Shown in pieces: positions 49,728 through 58,224 of a stretch of 64,000 nt of DNA; the first letter of the stretch is position 1; the number at the start of each line of letters is the position of its first letter. The stretch lies in the NCBI RefSeq assembly GCF_030864005.1, contig NZ_CP132976.1, forward strand, positions 1,240,001-1,304,000, in the 5' to 3' direction. Source of the DNA: Achromobacter seleniivolatilans. GTDB taxonomy: Bacteria; Pseudomonadota; Gammaproteobacteria; Burkholderiales; Burkholderiaceae_B. Below the pieces are notes generated by a model. It saw only the letters and a list, made by a program, of their open reading frames with translations. It made no database searches and was not told the DNA's origin. The position numbers were made by a program, and so were the translations under genes.

Positions 49728-49758
49728 AGTTTCATCCTTCCCATAATGGGAAGGTCAA
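49728..49758 (-). promoter_or_regulatory. CueR-type promoter of copA
   Basis: Read on the minus strand, TTGACC (49758-49753) is followed by the dyad CCTTCCCATTATGGGAAGG and, after 19 bases, by a weak -10 GAAACT (49733-49728). An overlong 19-bp spacer with a dyad inside is the signature of MerR-family activated promoters. The copA ATG is 30 bp downstream. Confidence 0.75.
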
Positions 49759-49772
49759 GGTTTATTCTACGC

Positions 49773-49803
49773 TTGACCTTGCCATGATGGGAATGTTTAA
49801 GAT
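49773..49803 (+). promoter_or_regulatory. CueR-type promoter of copZ
   Basis: TTGACC (49773-49778), a 19-base spacer carrying the imperfect dyad CCTTGCC-ATGAT-GGGAATG, and TAAGAT (49798-49803). It has the same layout as the copA promoter and points the other way, about 55 bp before the copZ ATG. Confidence 0.75.
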
Positions 49804-49859
49804 TGGGTCATGGTGCGGCAAAATCTTGTCCGTTCACCTTGAATCAACAGGAGAAAACA

Positions 49860-50060
49860 ATGAGCATCGAATTCCAAGTTCCCGACATGACCTGCGGCCA
49901 TTGCGTGAAGAGCATCACGGGGGCCATCAACGAAGCCGTGCCGGGCGCAACGCTGGCATTTGATCTGCCGACCCACCGCGTGACGGTCACCGGTACGGAT
50001 CAGGCTGACAAGATCGAAGCCGCCATTCGCGATGCGGGCTACGAGCCGGCACGCGTGTAA
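49860..50060 (+). CDS. copZ: Copper chaperone CopZ-like HMA protein
   Basis: This 66-residue single-domain metallochaperone has the metal site VPDMTCGHCVKSI (C12, C15) and the beta-alpha-beta-beta-alpha-beta pattern ending KIEAAIRDAGYEPARV. It should carry Cu(I) to CopA. An AGGAG sits 7 bases before the ATG at 49860. It is divergent from copA and has its own CueR-type promoter and terminator. Confidence 0.92.
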   Translation: MSIEFQVPDMTCGHCVKSITGAINEAVPGATLAFDLPTHRVTVTGTDQADKIEAAIRDAGYEPARV

Positions 50061-50066
50061 TTCATA

Positions 50067-50106
50067 CCGCTGGAAGGCAGTTATGATAGCGTTTGCTTTC
50101 CAGCGG
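50067..50106 (+). terminator. Terminator of copZ
   Basis: CCGCTGGAA (50067-50075) pairs with TTCCAGCGG (50098-50106) over 9 bp across a 22-base loop; TTATTTCTTAATT follows. It begins 6 bp after the copZ stop. Confidence 0.65.
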
Positions 50107-50229
50107 TTATTTCTTAATTGCTAAAAACTATCAATCAATTAAATTTATTAAATTTGCCTGGTCGATAGCTGCCGGTTATCATTCTTTCCATGGTGGTTAA
50201 ACAAACCCCGCTACCCAAGGAGAGATTGA

Positions 50230-50958
50230 ATGCTGCAAAACCGCGAAGGCCAACGTGTTCCCAACGTTACGTTCCCCGTCCGTGAGGACAACACGTGGAA
50301 GAAGGTCACGACCGACGATCTGTTCAAGAACAAGACGGTCGTAGTCTTCTCGCTTCCCGGCGCTTTCACGCCGACCTGCTCGTCGACCCACCTGCCGCGC
50401 TACAACGAACTGGCCCCCGCGTTCTTCGACGCTGGCGTGGACAGCATTGTTTGCGTGTCGGTCAACGACACCTTCGTCATGAATGAATGGGCCAAGGATC
50501 AAGAATCGGCCAACATCACGCTGCTGCCCGACGGCAACGGCGCCTTCACCGAAGGCATGGGTATGCTGGTCGACAAGAGCGACCTGGGCTTCGGCAAGCG
50601 CAGCTGGCGCTATTCGATGTTGGTGAAGGACGGCGTGGTTCAAAAGATGTTCATCGAACCCGAAAAGGAAGGCGACCCGTTTGAAGTGTCGGACGCCGAC
50701 ACGATGCTGGCTTACGTCGCTCCGTCGGCCAAGAAGCCCGACCAAGTGGTTGTGTTTTCCAAGCCGGGCTGCCCGTTCTGCGTACAAGCCAAGGCCCTGC
50801 TGGAAGAAAAGGGTTATGCCCCGATCGAAATCCCGCTGGAAAACAAGGTCCGCGGCCGTGTGATCGGCGCTGTGTCCGGCAAGGGCACCGCACCCCAGGT
50901 GTTCATCAATGGTTCGCTGATCGGCGGCCTGGAAGACCTGCAAGCGCACTTCGCCTAA
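50230..50958 (+). CDS. Peroxiredoxin-glutaredoxin hybrid (Prx5-Grx)
   Basis: This 242-residue fusion enzyme reduces peroxides with glutathione. The Prx5 domain (1-165) has the peroxidatic cysteine in GAFTPTC50SSTHLPRY, followed by [12 protein letters not shown] and [22 protein letters not shown]. The Grx domain (170-242) has VVFSKPGC181PFC184VQAKALL and the GSH-binding [18 protein letters not shown]. Length and order match the Haemophilus and Neisseria hybrids. The 170-bp upstream region is unusually AT-rich and has a GATAG-N7-TTATC dyad at 50164-50180 that resembles part of an OxyR site. Confidence 0.94.
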   Translation: MLQNREGQRVPNVTFPVREDNTWKKVTTDDLFKNKTVVVFSLPGAFTPTCSSTHLPRYNELAPAFFDAGVDSIVCVSVNDTFVMNEWAKDQESANITLLPDGNGAFTEGMGMLVDKSDLGFGKRSWRYSMLVKDGVVQKMFIEPEKEGDPFEVSDADTMLAYVAPSAKKPDQVVVFSKPGCPFCVQAKALLEEKGYAPIEIPLENKVRGRVIGAVSGKGTAPQVFINGSLIGGLEDLQAHFA

Positions 50959-51205
50959 AGCGTTGCGGCGCCACCGGGCAAGGAACTGATTCTTGCCCGG
51001 CGGGACGGACAGTGGGGCCGCCAGGCTTCCCTGTCCGGGCCTAGCACGAATTTCCCTTTTTACGCACCCTTATCGCAGTTCTTGCATGGCCCCTTTTGGG
51101 CGCTGGCGGATGGCGTTCGTCCCAAGGATGCGTAGCAAGGCGGAATTCGCCTTTTTGATCTGCATTAAGTCCTAGACCCGCACAACGCCGGGGGGAGATC
51201 CAGCT

Positions 51206-52642
51206 ATGAAAACTCTGCATACCGATATCGCTGTCATTGGCGCCGGCACAGCCGGTTTGGCCGCTTATCGCGCCGCGAAAGCCGCAGGCAAGCGCGCGCT
51301 GCTGATTGAAGGCGGCCCCTATGGCACCACCTGCGCTCGCGTTGGCTGCATGCCGTCGAAATTGTTGATCGCCGCGGCGGAAGCCGCTCACAACGCGGCG
51401 CACACGGAAGCCTTTGGCGTACATGTCGGCGGCGAGATTACGGTGGACGGTGTTGAAGTGATGGACCGCGTCAAGCGTGAGCGCGACCGTTTCGTGGGTT
51501 TTGTGCTGGAAGGCGTAGAGAGTATTCCCGCTGAAGACAAGCTGCGTGGTTATGCGCGCTTTGTGTCCGACACCGTGTTGCGCGTGGATGAGCACACCGA
51601 AGTGCATGCGTCCCGCGTGGTGATCGCAACCGGTTCGCGTCCGTCGGTACCGCCGCCTTTTCGCGCGCTCGGCGACCGTCTGGTCGTCAATGACGATGTG
51701 TTTGCCTGGGACGATCTGCCGCGCCGCGTGGCGGTGTTCGGACCCGGTGTGATCGGCCTTGAGCTGGGCCAGGCGCTGGCGCGGCTGGGCGTGGACGTGC
51801 GCGTGTTTGGCGTCAGCGGCAGCTTGGGCGGTATCAGCGATCCGCAAGTGCGGTTGAATGCGCGCAAGATCTTCCAGCGAGAGTTCTATCTGGACCCGGA
51901 TGCTCGAGTGCTGGAAACATCGCGAGTGGGCGACGAGGTCGAAGTGCGTTATGTGGCGCTGGATAACAGCGAGCGTATTGAACGCTTTGACTACGCGCTG
52001 GTTGCCACGGGCCGCCGCGCCAATGTGGATGGGCTGGGCCTGGAGAACACCTCGCTTGAACTGAACGCGCACGGCGTGCCGGTGTTCGACCGCGAGACGA
52101 TGCAGGCGGGCAACTCTTCCATCTTTATTGCCGGCGATGCCAATGCCGATGCGCCTTTGCTGCACGAAGCCGCTGATGAAGGCCGTATCGCCGGTGAAAA
52201 TGCAGCGCGATTCCCCGATGTGCGTCAGGGGCTGCGCCGCGCGCCTTTGGCGGTTGTGTTTTCGGACCCGCAGATTGCTTTGGCGGGACAGGGTTATGGC
52301 CGCTTGATCCCTGGCACTTTCGTCACGGGTGAAGTGGATTTCAGCGACCAGGGCCGTTCGCGCGTCATGCTGAAGAACAAGGGGATGCTGCATGTGTACG
52401 CGGATATTGCGACCGGCCGCTTCCTTGGCGCGGAAATGGTTGGCCCCAGCGCCGAGCACATCGGCCACCTGTTGGCCTGGGCCGTGCAGCAAGAGCTGAC
52501 GGTGGCGCGGATGCTCGAAATGCCGTTCTACCATCCCGTTATCGAAGAAGGCCTGCGCACGGCGCTGCGCGATGCCGCGGCCAAACTGGCCCGCGCCCAG
52601 GAAGCCCTGCGCCGCGAAGAATCGGAAAGCGAATTGGCGTAA
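51206..52642 (+). CDS. Dihydrolipoyl dehydrogenase-like pyridine nucleotide-disulfide oxidoreductase
   Basis: In this 478-residue flavoprotein FAD binds at IAVIGAGTAGLAAYRAAK. The redox disulfide is in TTC43ARVGC48MPSKLL. The NAD(P) site is VAVFGPGVIGLELGQALARLG, and IFIAGDANADAPLLHEAADEG is the second FAD motif. The C-terminal dimer region has FYHPVIEEGLRTAL with the active-site His (classical HPTxSE reads HPVIEE here). The variant ATG(S/T)-type motif VIATGSRPSVPP is intact. No 2-oxo acid dehydrogenase genes are adjacent, so it is probably a stand-alone or soluble-transhydrogenase-like enzyme. Confidence 0.87.
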   Translation: MKTLHTDIAVIGAGTAGLAAYRAAKAAGKRALLIEGGPYGTTCARVGCMPSKLLIAAAEAAHNAAHTEAFGVHVGGEITVDGVEVMDRVKRERDRFVGFVLEGVESIPAEDKLRGYARFVSDTVLRVDEHTEVHASRVVIATGSRPSVPPPFRALGDRLVVNDDVFAWDDLPRRVAVFGPGVIGLELGQALARLGVDVRVFGVSGSLGGISDPQVRLNARKIFQREFYLDPDARVLETSRVGDEVEVRYVALDNSERIERFDYALVATGRRANVDGLGLENTSLELNAHGVPVFDRETMQAGNSSIFIAGDANADAPLLHEAADEGRIAGENAARFPDVRQGLRRAPLAVVFSDPQIALAGQGYGRLIPGTFVTGEVDFSDQGRSRVMLKNKGMLHVYADIATGRFLGAEMVGPSAEHIGHLLAWAVQQELTVARMLEMPFYHPVIEEGLRTALRDAAAKLARAQEALRREESESELA

Positions 52643-52669
52643 TCCGAAAAGCTGTCTGATGACCGAAAA

Positions 52670-52696
52670 AAAAGCCGCGAGGAATTCGCGGCTTTT
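52670..52696. terminator. Bidirectional terminator between the flavoprotein gene and rlmJ
   Basis: AAAAGCCGCGA (52670-52680) and TCGCGGCTTTT (52686-52696) form an 11-bp stem with a 5-base loop. Its A-rich left flank and T-rich right arm fit termination from both convergent genes. Confidence 0.85.
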
Positions 52697-52712
52697 CGAG
52701 TTTCAGACGGGT

Positions 52713-53603
52713 TTAATCGTCCGAGTGTTTCTTCGCAACCGGGAAGGGGTTTTCTTTGAATTGCAGCGTGAAGCCGGCGCGTTCGTCCTGGCCAAGCGTG
52801 CGCGCCAGATAGGGCATGGCTTGCTTCAGACCCTCGTGCAGGGTCCAGGGCGGGTTGATCAGGAACATGCCGCTGCCGTGCAGGCCATAGCCGTCAATGG
52901 TGGATTTCTTGACGGTCAGGGTGGCATGGAGCCAGCTCTTGACCTTCAGGTTTTCCAGGTGACGTGCCATTTCGCTTGCTTCGCGGCGCTGCACCAGCGG
53001 ATACCAGACCGCGATGGTGCCAGTGGCGAAACGCTTGACGCATTCCTTCACTGTGACAAAGGTGCGGCGGTAGTCGTGCTTGTCTTCGTACGACGGATCG
53101 ATCAGCACCATGCCGCGGCGTGTGGGCGGCGGCAGCAGCGCTTTGACGCCTTCAAAGCCGTCATCGCCATAGATCGTGGTCTGGCGCTGGGCCGTGCGGC
53201 CCTGGTGCTCCAGGTTGACGACCAGGGTGTCGATTTCGGTCGGGTGCATTTCGAACAGGCGCAGCCGGTCCGACGGACGCATTACATCCAGGGCCAGCCA
53301 AGGCGAGCCGGGGTAGCGCTTCAAGCGCCCGTTGGTGTTGTAGTCGCGGATGCGGGCGACGTAGTCGGCCAGCAGCGGCGGAAGATCCGTGGCTTCCCAC
53401 AGGCGGCCGATGCCATCTGCGAATTCCGACGTCTTGGCTGCCCAGTCGCTGTCCAGGTTGTAGAGACCCGCGCCAGCGTGAGTATCCACGACCCAGTAGG
53501 GGGCGTCCTTTTTATTGAAGTAATCCAGGGTATGAACCAGGATGGCGTGCTTGAGCACGTCGGCATGGTTGCCGGCGTGGAAGGCGTGGCGATAACTGAA
53601 CAC
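52713..53603 (-). CDS. rlmJ: 23S rRNA (adenine-2030-N6)-methyltransferase
   Basis: This 296-residue protein starts MFSYRHAFHAGNHADVLKHAIL, the RlmJ-specific N-terminal motif. It has VVDTHAGAGLYNL (SAM loop), RLFEMHPTEIDTL, the catalytic VLIDPSYEDKHDY (DPPY-like), and AVWYPLVQR and GSGMFLINPPWTL near the end. It is somewhat longer than the E. coli enzyme (280 aa). It lies 13 bp after ugpQ on the same strand and is presumably cotranscribed. Confidence 0.94.
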   Translation of the reverse strand: MFSYRHAFHAGNHADVLKHAILVHTLDYFNKKDAPYWVVDTHAGAGLYNLDSDWAAKTSEFADGIGRLWEATDLPPLLADYVARIRDYNTNGRLKRYPGSPWLALDVMRPSDRLRLFEMHPTEIDTLVVNLEHQGRTAQRQTTIYGDDGFEGVKALLPPPTRRGMVLIDPSYEDKHDYRRTFVTVKECVKRFATGTIAVWYPLVQRREASEMARHLENLKVKSWLHATLTVKKSTIDGYGLHGSGMFLINPPWTLHEGLKQAMPYLARTLGQDERAGFTLQFKENPFPVAKKHSDD

Positions 53604-53616
53604 GGGGCGTTCTGCC

Positions 53617-54366
53617 TCAGGCGGCGGGCCGGATTACGGCCAGCTCGTCGGTGAAAATGCCGTCGATGCCCCAGTCCAGCAGCAAGCGGGCGCGTTCGGG
53701 GTCATTGACGGTCCAGGCCGCGATCCGATAGCCGGCGGCATGCACGGCGTCAATCAGTTCGCGGGTTGCGTCTTTTTGGTTGATGTTCAGCGCCACGCAC
53801 TGGTACTTGACCAGGCGTTCGCGCCAATCGGCGGGTACTTTTTCCACCAGCAGCGCGCGCGGCAGCTCGGGTGCCACTTCCAGCGCGGCTTGCAGCGCTT
53901 CTTCGGCGAATGACGACAACAACGGCGGCTTTGCCGCGCCTTGCCACAACTGCCGGGCGGCCAACGCCACAGCGGCGCCGGTCTCGGCTTCGCGGCCGGG
54001 GCAGGGCTTGATCTCGACGTTGCTGGCAATGTTGTTGGCGACCGTGTAACGGGCGACGGCGGCAAACGTGGGCAGCGGTTCACCCGCATAAGCGGCCGAA
54101 TGCCAGCTGCCGAAGTCCAGCTGCGCAAGTTCGGCAAACGTCTTCGCGGCGGCCGGGCCTTTCCCGTTCGAGGTGCGGTCGACGTTGTCGTCGTGCATCA
54201 GCACCAGAACATTGTCGCTGCTCAGTTTGACGTCGTATTCAAAGATCGTGAAACCATGCTGGGCGCCCACGCGCATCGCGGCCAGCGTATTCTCCGGCGC
54301 CAAACGGCCGCCGCCGCGGTGCGCGATGTAACGGGAATAGGGCCAGGAGGGGAGTTTTGCGGTCAT
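53617..54366 (-). CDS. ugpQ: Glycerophosphodiester phosphodiesterase
   Basis: UgpQ hydrolyses glycerophosphodiesters to glycerol-3-phosphate plus an alcohol. This 249-residue cytoplasmic TIM-barrel protein has YIAHRGGGRLAPENTLAAM (catalytic H16-R17 and the metal-binding E), IFEYDVKLSSDNVLVLMHDDNVDRTSNGKG (E, D and second catalytic His), and a C-terminal AAWTVNDPERARLLLDWGIDGIFTD. There is no signal peptide, as in E. coli UgpQ. rlmJ follows directly. Confidence 0.93.
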   Translation of the reverse strand: MTAKLPSWPYSRYIAHRGGGRLAPENTLAAMRVGAQHGFTIFEYDVKLSSDNVLVLMHDDNVDRTSNGKGPAAAKTFAELAQLDFGSWHSAAYAGEPLPTFAAVARYTVANNIASNVEIKPCPGREAETGAAVALAARQLWQGAAKPPLLSSFAEEALQAALEVAPELPRALLVEKVPADWRERLVKYQCVALNINQKDATRELIDAVHAAGYRIAAWTVNDPERARLLLDWGIDGIFTDELAVIRPAA

Positions 54367-54465
54367 TTAGGTGTTGCTTGTGATTCTTATGGACAGGGTT
54401 GCAAGGATACTCCTTCTTGAGGGGCGCCCCGCGCTCCACGCCCCGAGCCCCACGCCCCGCCGCCG

Positions 54466-54607
54466 GGCCGTCCCAAGGCGGGGCAGCCCCCTTGGGGGGC
54501 AGCAAGCACACAGCGTGTGCGCAGCGTGGGGGCGTTGGTCGGCCGTCCCAAGGCGGGGCAGCCCCCTTGGGGGGCAGCAAGCGCACAGCGTGTGCGCAGC
54601 GTGGGGG
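54466..54607. repeat. Duplicated 67-bp GC-rich intergenic repeat
   Basis: Two 67-bp copies (54466-54532 and 54541-54607) differ at one base. Each starts GGCCGTCCCAAGGCGGGGC, contains CCCCCTTGGGGG (a perfect palindrome) and a GCxCACAGCGTGTGC hairpin, and ends CAGCGTGGGGG. They are 8 bp apart and end 6 bp from the stop of the M20 peptidase gene. A partly similar GC-rich stretch precedes them at 54420-54465. They resemble REP-like elements that can act as terminators. Confidence 0.88.
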
Positions 54608-54612
54608 TCCTT

Positions 54613-55899
54613 TTACGGAGTCTTATCTTGGGACACATCCATGATCATGCGTGACGCCAGATACAAACGCGGCACGATGCTGTTGATCTGGATGTACTCG
54701 GCGTCATTGGAGTGCGCGCCAAAGCCGCTCAAACCCATGCCTTCAATGACCGGCCCGCGCGCCTTCAAGGCGGCAAAGGCTGCGTCAGTGCCGCCGCCGC
54801 TGGCGCGGTCGACGACCTTCATGGGCAGGTCCAGTTCTTTGTAGATCGCCACGCCGTGCTGGGCCAGGGCGCGGGATGCGGCAGTGGCTTCCAAAGGGGG
54901 GCGGCGCACTTCGAACTTCACGCTGACCTTGGATTCGGGCAGTAATTTCTTCTGCACGCGTTCTTCCAGGGTGCGCGCCAGGGCGTCGAAGTCGGACACG
55001 CGCAAGGCGCGGGCGTCGGCCTGGGCCGTGGCCTGGCCTGGAATCACGTTGCGATTGGTGCCAGCCTGCGCCACCGTCCAGTTCAGCTTCAGGCCTTCTT
55101 CGGGCTTGGACAGCTTGTCCAGTTGCAGCAATTGATGCGCCAGTTCATATAGCGCGTTGACGCCGCCTTCCGGGCGGGCGCCAGCGTGAGATGTCTTGCC
55201 CTGCACCGTCAGGTAGGCCGCGCCAATGCCGCTTGTGGCCAGCGTGAGCCGGGCTTCGGCGCCGCCGCCCTCGAATGAAAAGATGGCGTCCTGGTCGGCG
55301 CCCAGGCGCGTGATGGTGCTGCGGGCGCCAGGCGAGCTGATCTCTTCGTCGCCGTTGATCAGTACGGTGATCGTGCCGTAGTCTTTGAAACCCAGTTTTT
55401 GCAGGAGCGTCAGCGTGTGGATGATGGCCGCCACGCCGTGCTTGTCGTCTGCGATGCCCAGGCCGTAAGCGCGGTCGCCCTCGACACGGAAGGGCTGGTC
55501 TTTCAGCATGCCGTTGCGGTAGACGGTGTCCATGTGGGCAATCAGCATGATCTTCTTTGTACCCGAGCCCTTGAACTCGGCATGGACCATGGGTCCGACT
55601 TTCTCCGGGGTGTCGTCCAGGCGGAACACGTCGGTAGCCGGGACGATTTCCACCGTGCCGCCCAGCGCCTTCAGGCGGTCTCGGATAAGTTCGGCGATGC
55701 GTTCCACGCCCTCGACGTCCTTGCTGCCTGATTCAATATTGACCAGGTCGCGCATGGTATCGAGCATGGCCTGTTGCTGGCCTTGGGCGGCCTCGTGCAC
55801 GGCGGCGACGGGCGCGGCGAACGCCAGTTGGGCGCCGCCCAGGAAGGACAGGGCGATACAAGCGCGCAGAACATGCAGGCGGGGAGAGGTAATCGGCAT
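54613..55899 (-). CDS. M20-family metallopeptidase, glutamate carboxypeptidase-like (CPG2)
   Basis: This 428-residue protein has a signal peptide (RLHVLRACIALSFLGGAQLAFA, cleavage before APVAAV). The di-zinc sites are visible: IAHMDTVY (His, with catalytic Asp), GIADDKHGVAA (bridging Asp), INGDEEISSPGA (Glu base and ligand), and the C-terminal GLSGFGAHSNDAEYI (His). The dimerisation domain contains VQGKTSHAGARPEGGVNALYELAH. This pattern is that of carboxypeptidase G2 (folate- and glutamate-releasing), but the substrate range is unproven. Confidence 0.9.
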   Translation of the reverse strand: MPITSPRLHVLRACIALSFLGGAQLAFAAPVAAVHEAAQGQQQAMLDTMRDLVNIESGSKDVEGVERIAELIRDRLKALGGTVEIVPATDVFRLDDTPEKVGPMVHAEFKGSGTKKIMLIAHMDTVYRNGMLKDQPFRVEGDRAYGLGIADDKHGVAAIIHTLTLLQKLGFKDYGTITVLINGDEEISSPGARSTITRLGADQDAIFSFEGGGAEARLTLATSGIGAAYLTVQGKTSHAGARPEGGVNALYELAHQLLQLDKLSKPEEGLKLNWTVAQAGTNRNVIPGQATAQADARALRVSDFDALARTLEERVQKKLLPESKVSVKFEVRRPPLEATAASRALAQHGVAIYKELDLPMKVVDRASGGGTDAAFAALKARGPVIEGMGLSGFGAHSNDAEYIQINSIVPRLYLASRMIMDVSQDKTP

Positions 55900-56252
55900 T
55901 AATGGAACCCTTTTGACCGTGGAAAGGGGCGCCGGGCGCGACGGGCGCGGCGTCGGGGCGGGCCGCAGGCTGCGGGCTGACCCCGAGGGTCACAATACGG
56001 GGGGCGGAAGGGCTCGAAAATGGTGATTTCCCGGGTTGACGGACGCCGCCATCCATGAGGCGGGGACGGATCGGAAGGGGCCAGAGAATGTTCAACAGAA
56101 TCTCAAGCTCCGTGATGAATGAGAAATGCTAAAATCCGCCCGCTGATCCGGTAATGACCGGTATGGGAATAGGGCGAATTGAGTTCGCCTTTTTTTATGC
56201 GTTTTCGTGCGGCTCTGGGTGTACACCCCTGGAGCGCGGCAACAGGGATTCC
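55900..56252. other. Intergenic region and leader upstream of ppiD
   Basis: This 353-bp divergent region serves the M20 peptidase and ppiD. The left part is GC-rich without clear signals. From about 56100 there is a TAAAAT -10 candidate (56130-56135), a small hairpin CCGGT-AATG-ACCGG (56148-56161) and an intrinsic terminator at 56173-56196. All of these lie before the ppiD ATG. No gene is seen between promoter and terminator. Confidence 0.55.
56173..56196 (+). terminator. Intrinsic terminator inside the ppiD leader
   Basis: GGCGAA (56173-56178), loop TTGAG, TTCGCC (56184-56189), then TTTTTTT. It is a textbook short terminator lying 56 bp upstream of the ppiD ATG and about 40 bp downstream of a plausible -10 box, so it would end a transcript of roughly 55 nt. 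Confidence 0.75.
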
Positions 56253-58214
56253 ATGTTCGAATTTATTCGCAGCCATCGGCGCTGGATGCAGCTCATCCTG
56301 CTGCTTCTGATTGTGCCGTCCTTTTTCCTGGTCGGGATTCAAGGCTATGACAGCTTTATGCGCCAAGAGCCAGAATTGGCAACGGTCGCAGGACAGCCTA
56401 TTTCACGCGCCGAGTTTGACCAGGCGCACCGCAACCTGCTTGATCAATACCGCACAAGCCTGCGTGACAGGTTTGATCCGGCTGCGATCGATACGCCTGC
56501 AATGCGTGAAGGTCTGCTGAATCAGCTGATCAACCAGCGCCTTTTGGCCAACGTTGCCGTCGACAACCGTTTCACGGTGTCTGACGAGACGTTGCGCAAC
56601 ACGATTGCCGCGATTCCTGAAGTTCAGGACAACGGCCGCTTCTCGCCGGAGCGCTATCGTCAGGTGCTTGCCGCGCAAGGCATGTCGCCCACTTCGTACG
56701 AAGCCAGCCTGCGCCGCGATCTGGCGGTTGCCCGCGTGCTGGAACCCGTCGGTCAATCGGCCTACGCGCCGGCTGAAGTCGTGGCGTCGCTGGAAACGGC
56801 CTTGACGCAGCAGCGCACGCTGCAACTGCGCCGCTTTGCGGCCGCCGACTTCCGCTCGCAAGTGACCGTGACACCGGCTGATATCCAAGCCTGGTACGAC
56901 GCCCACAAGCAACAATTGCAGATTCCCGAACAGGTCCAGGTGCAATACCTGGTGCTGGACGAGGCCGCCGCCACGCAAGGCGTGCAGGTCAAGGACGAGG
57001 ATCTGGCGTCTTATTACGAGCAGAACAAGAACCGCTTCGGCCAGCCCGAACGCCGCCGCGCCAGCCACATCATGATTGAAGTGGCCCCGGGCGCGTCGGA
57101 AGACGCTCGCAAGGCTGCGCGCGCCAAGGCAGAAGAATTGGCCAAGCAAGCCGCCGCTGACCCGGCTCAGTTCGCCGAACTCGCCCGCAAGAGCTCGCAA
57201 GATGCGGGTTCGGCTGCCAAGGGCGGCGATCTGGGCTGGCTGGCTCCGGGCACGCAACCGGCTGCTCTGGACAAGGCTATCTTCGGAGCGGCCAAGGACC
57301 AGGTTTCCGGCGTGATCGAAAGCCCGTTCGGCCTGCACATCGTGAAAGTGACCGAGATCGAACCTGCGGCCATCAAGCCGTTGGCCGAGGTCAAGGCGCA
57401 GATCACGGACGAAGTCCGCAAGCAGCTTGCTGCCGTCCGTTTCTCGGAAATGGCCAGCCAACTGAACAAGCAAGTCTATGACCAGCGCGACAGCCTGCAA
57501 CCCGCCGCTGACGCCGTGGGCCTGAAGCTGCGCACCGCCTCGGGCGTGACCCGTGAAGGTCTGTTGCCTGCCGACAAGGCGGGCCCGGGCTCCGCCGCTG
57601 ACAGCCCTGATGCCGAACTGCTGGACAACCCGCGCGTGCGCCAGGTGCTGTTTTCGCCCGACGTGCTGCGTGAAAAGCAGAACTCGGGCGTGATCGAACT
57701 GTCGCCTGCGATGATGGTGGCCGTGCGTGTGGCAGCCGTAGAGCCGGCCCACGTGCCCACTCTGGACAAGGTCAGTGACTCCATCCGCGCCAAGCTGCTG
57801 GACGAGCGTTCGGCCGAAGCCGCTAAAAAGGCGGGTGAAGCTGCGCTGGCGGCTGACAAGGCCAATCCGGCGGCAGCGCCGGAAGGTTTCTCGGCTCCGG
57901 TGACGGTAACGCGTCAGGACCCCAAGGACCTGCCGCGTCAGGTTCTGGATGCCGCGATGCGCTTGCCGGCGTCGCCGCTGCCGGCGTATGCCGGTGTGCA
58001 ATCGGGCGCCGACTACACGCTGGTTCGCCTGGAAAAAATCGAGGCCGGCACCGTGGACGCCGCTGTCAAGGATCGTCTGGCACAGCAATTGGCGGGCGGT
58101 CTGGGTCAGGCCGAGACCGAAGCGCTGCTGCGCATGCTGCGTGAAGAATACAAAGTGAAGGTGCTGCCCGGCGCCGCCGATGTCATCCGCGGCGACCAGC
58201 CGGCGGCAGGCTGA
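56253..58214 (+). CDS. ppiD: Periplasmic folding chaperone / peptidyl-prolyl isomerase
   Basis: This 653-residue protein is anchored in the inner membrane by one N-terminal helix (MQLILLLLIVPSFFLVGI, about residues 12-29) with a large periplasmic part. A SurA_N-like chaperone region (AGQPISRAEFDQAHRNLLDQYR, RFSPERYRQVLAAQGMSPTSYEASLRRDLAV) is followed by a parvulin domain at about 265-360 (RRASHIMIEVAPG, FAELARKSSQDAGSAAKGGDLGWLAPG, SPFGLHIVKVTEI). The C-terminal region is helical and Ala-rich. The ATG at 56253 gives the family start. Expression may depend on read-through of a terminator in its leader. Confidence 0.93.
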   Translation: MFEFIRSHRRWMQLILLLLIVPSFFLVGIQGYDSFMRQEPELATVAGQPISRAEFDQAHRNLLDQYRTSLRDRFDPAAIDTPAMREGLLNQLINQRLLANVAVDNRFTVSDETLRNTIAAIPEVQDNGRFSPERYRQVLAAQGMSPTSYEASLRRDLAVARVLEPVGQSAYAPAEVVASLETALTQQRTLQLRRFAAADFRSQVTVTPADIQAWYDAHKQQLQIPEQVQVQYLVLDEAAATQGVQVKDEDLASYYEQNKNRFGQPERRRASHIMIEVAPGASEDARKAARAKAEELAKQAAADPAQFAELARKSSQDAGSAAKGGDLGWLAPGTQPAALDKAIFGAAKDQVSGVIESPFGLHIVKVTEIEPAAIKPLAEVKAQITDEVRKQLAAVRFSEMASQLNKQVYDQRDSLQPAADAVGLKLRTASGVTREGLLPADKAGPGSAADSPDAELLDNPRVRQVLFSPDVLREKQNSGVIELSPAMMVAVRVAAVEPAHVPTLDKVSDSIRAKLLDERSAEAAKKAGEAALAADKANPAAAPEGFSAPVTVTRQDPKDLPRQVLDAAMRLPASPLPAYAGVQSGADYTLVRLEKIEAGTVDAAVKDRLAQQLAGGLGQAETEALLRMLREEYKVKVLPGAADVIRGDQPAAG

Positions 58215-58224
58215 TCACTCTGGC

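Noticed and set aside
51041..52534. A 497-codon minus-strand open frame across the flavoprotein gene
   Set aside because: Shadow of the plus-strand enzyme, which has both Rossmann motifs and the redox disulfide.
56403..58088. A 561-codon minus-strand open frame across ppiD
   Set aside because: Antisense shadow of PpiD; low-complexity Arg/Gly/Leu composition and no recognisable domain.
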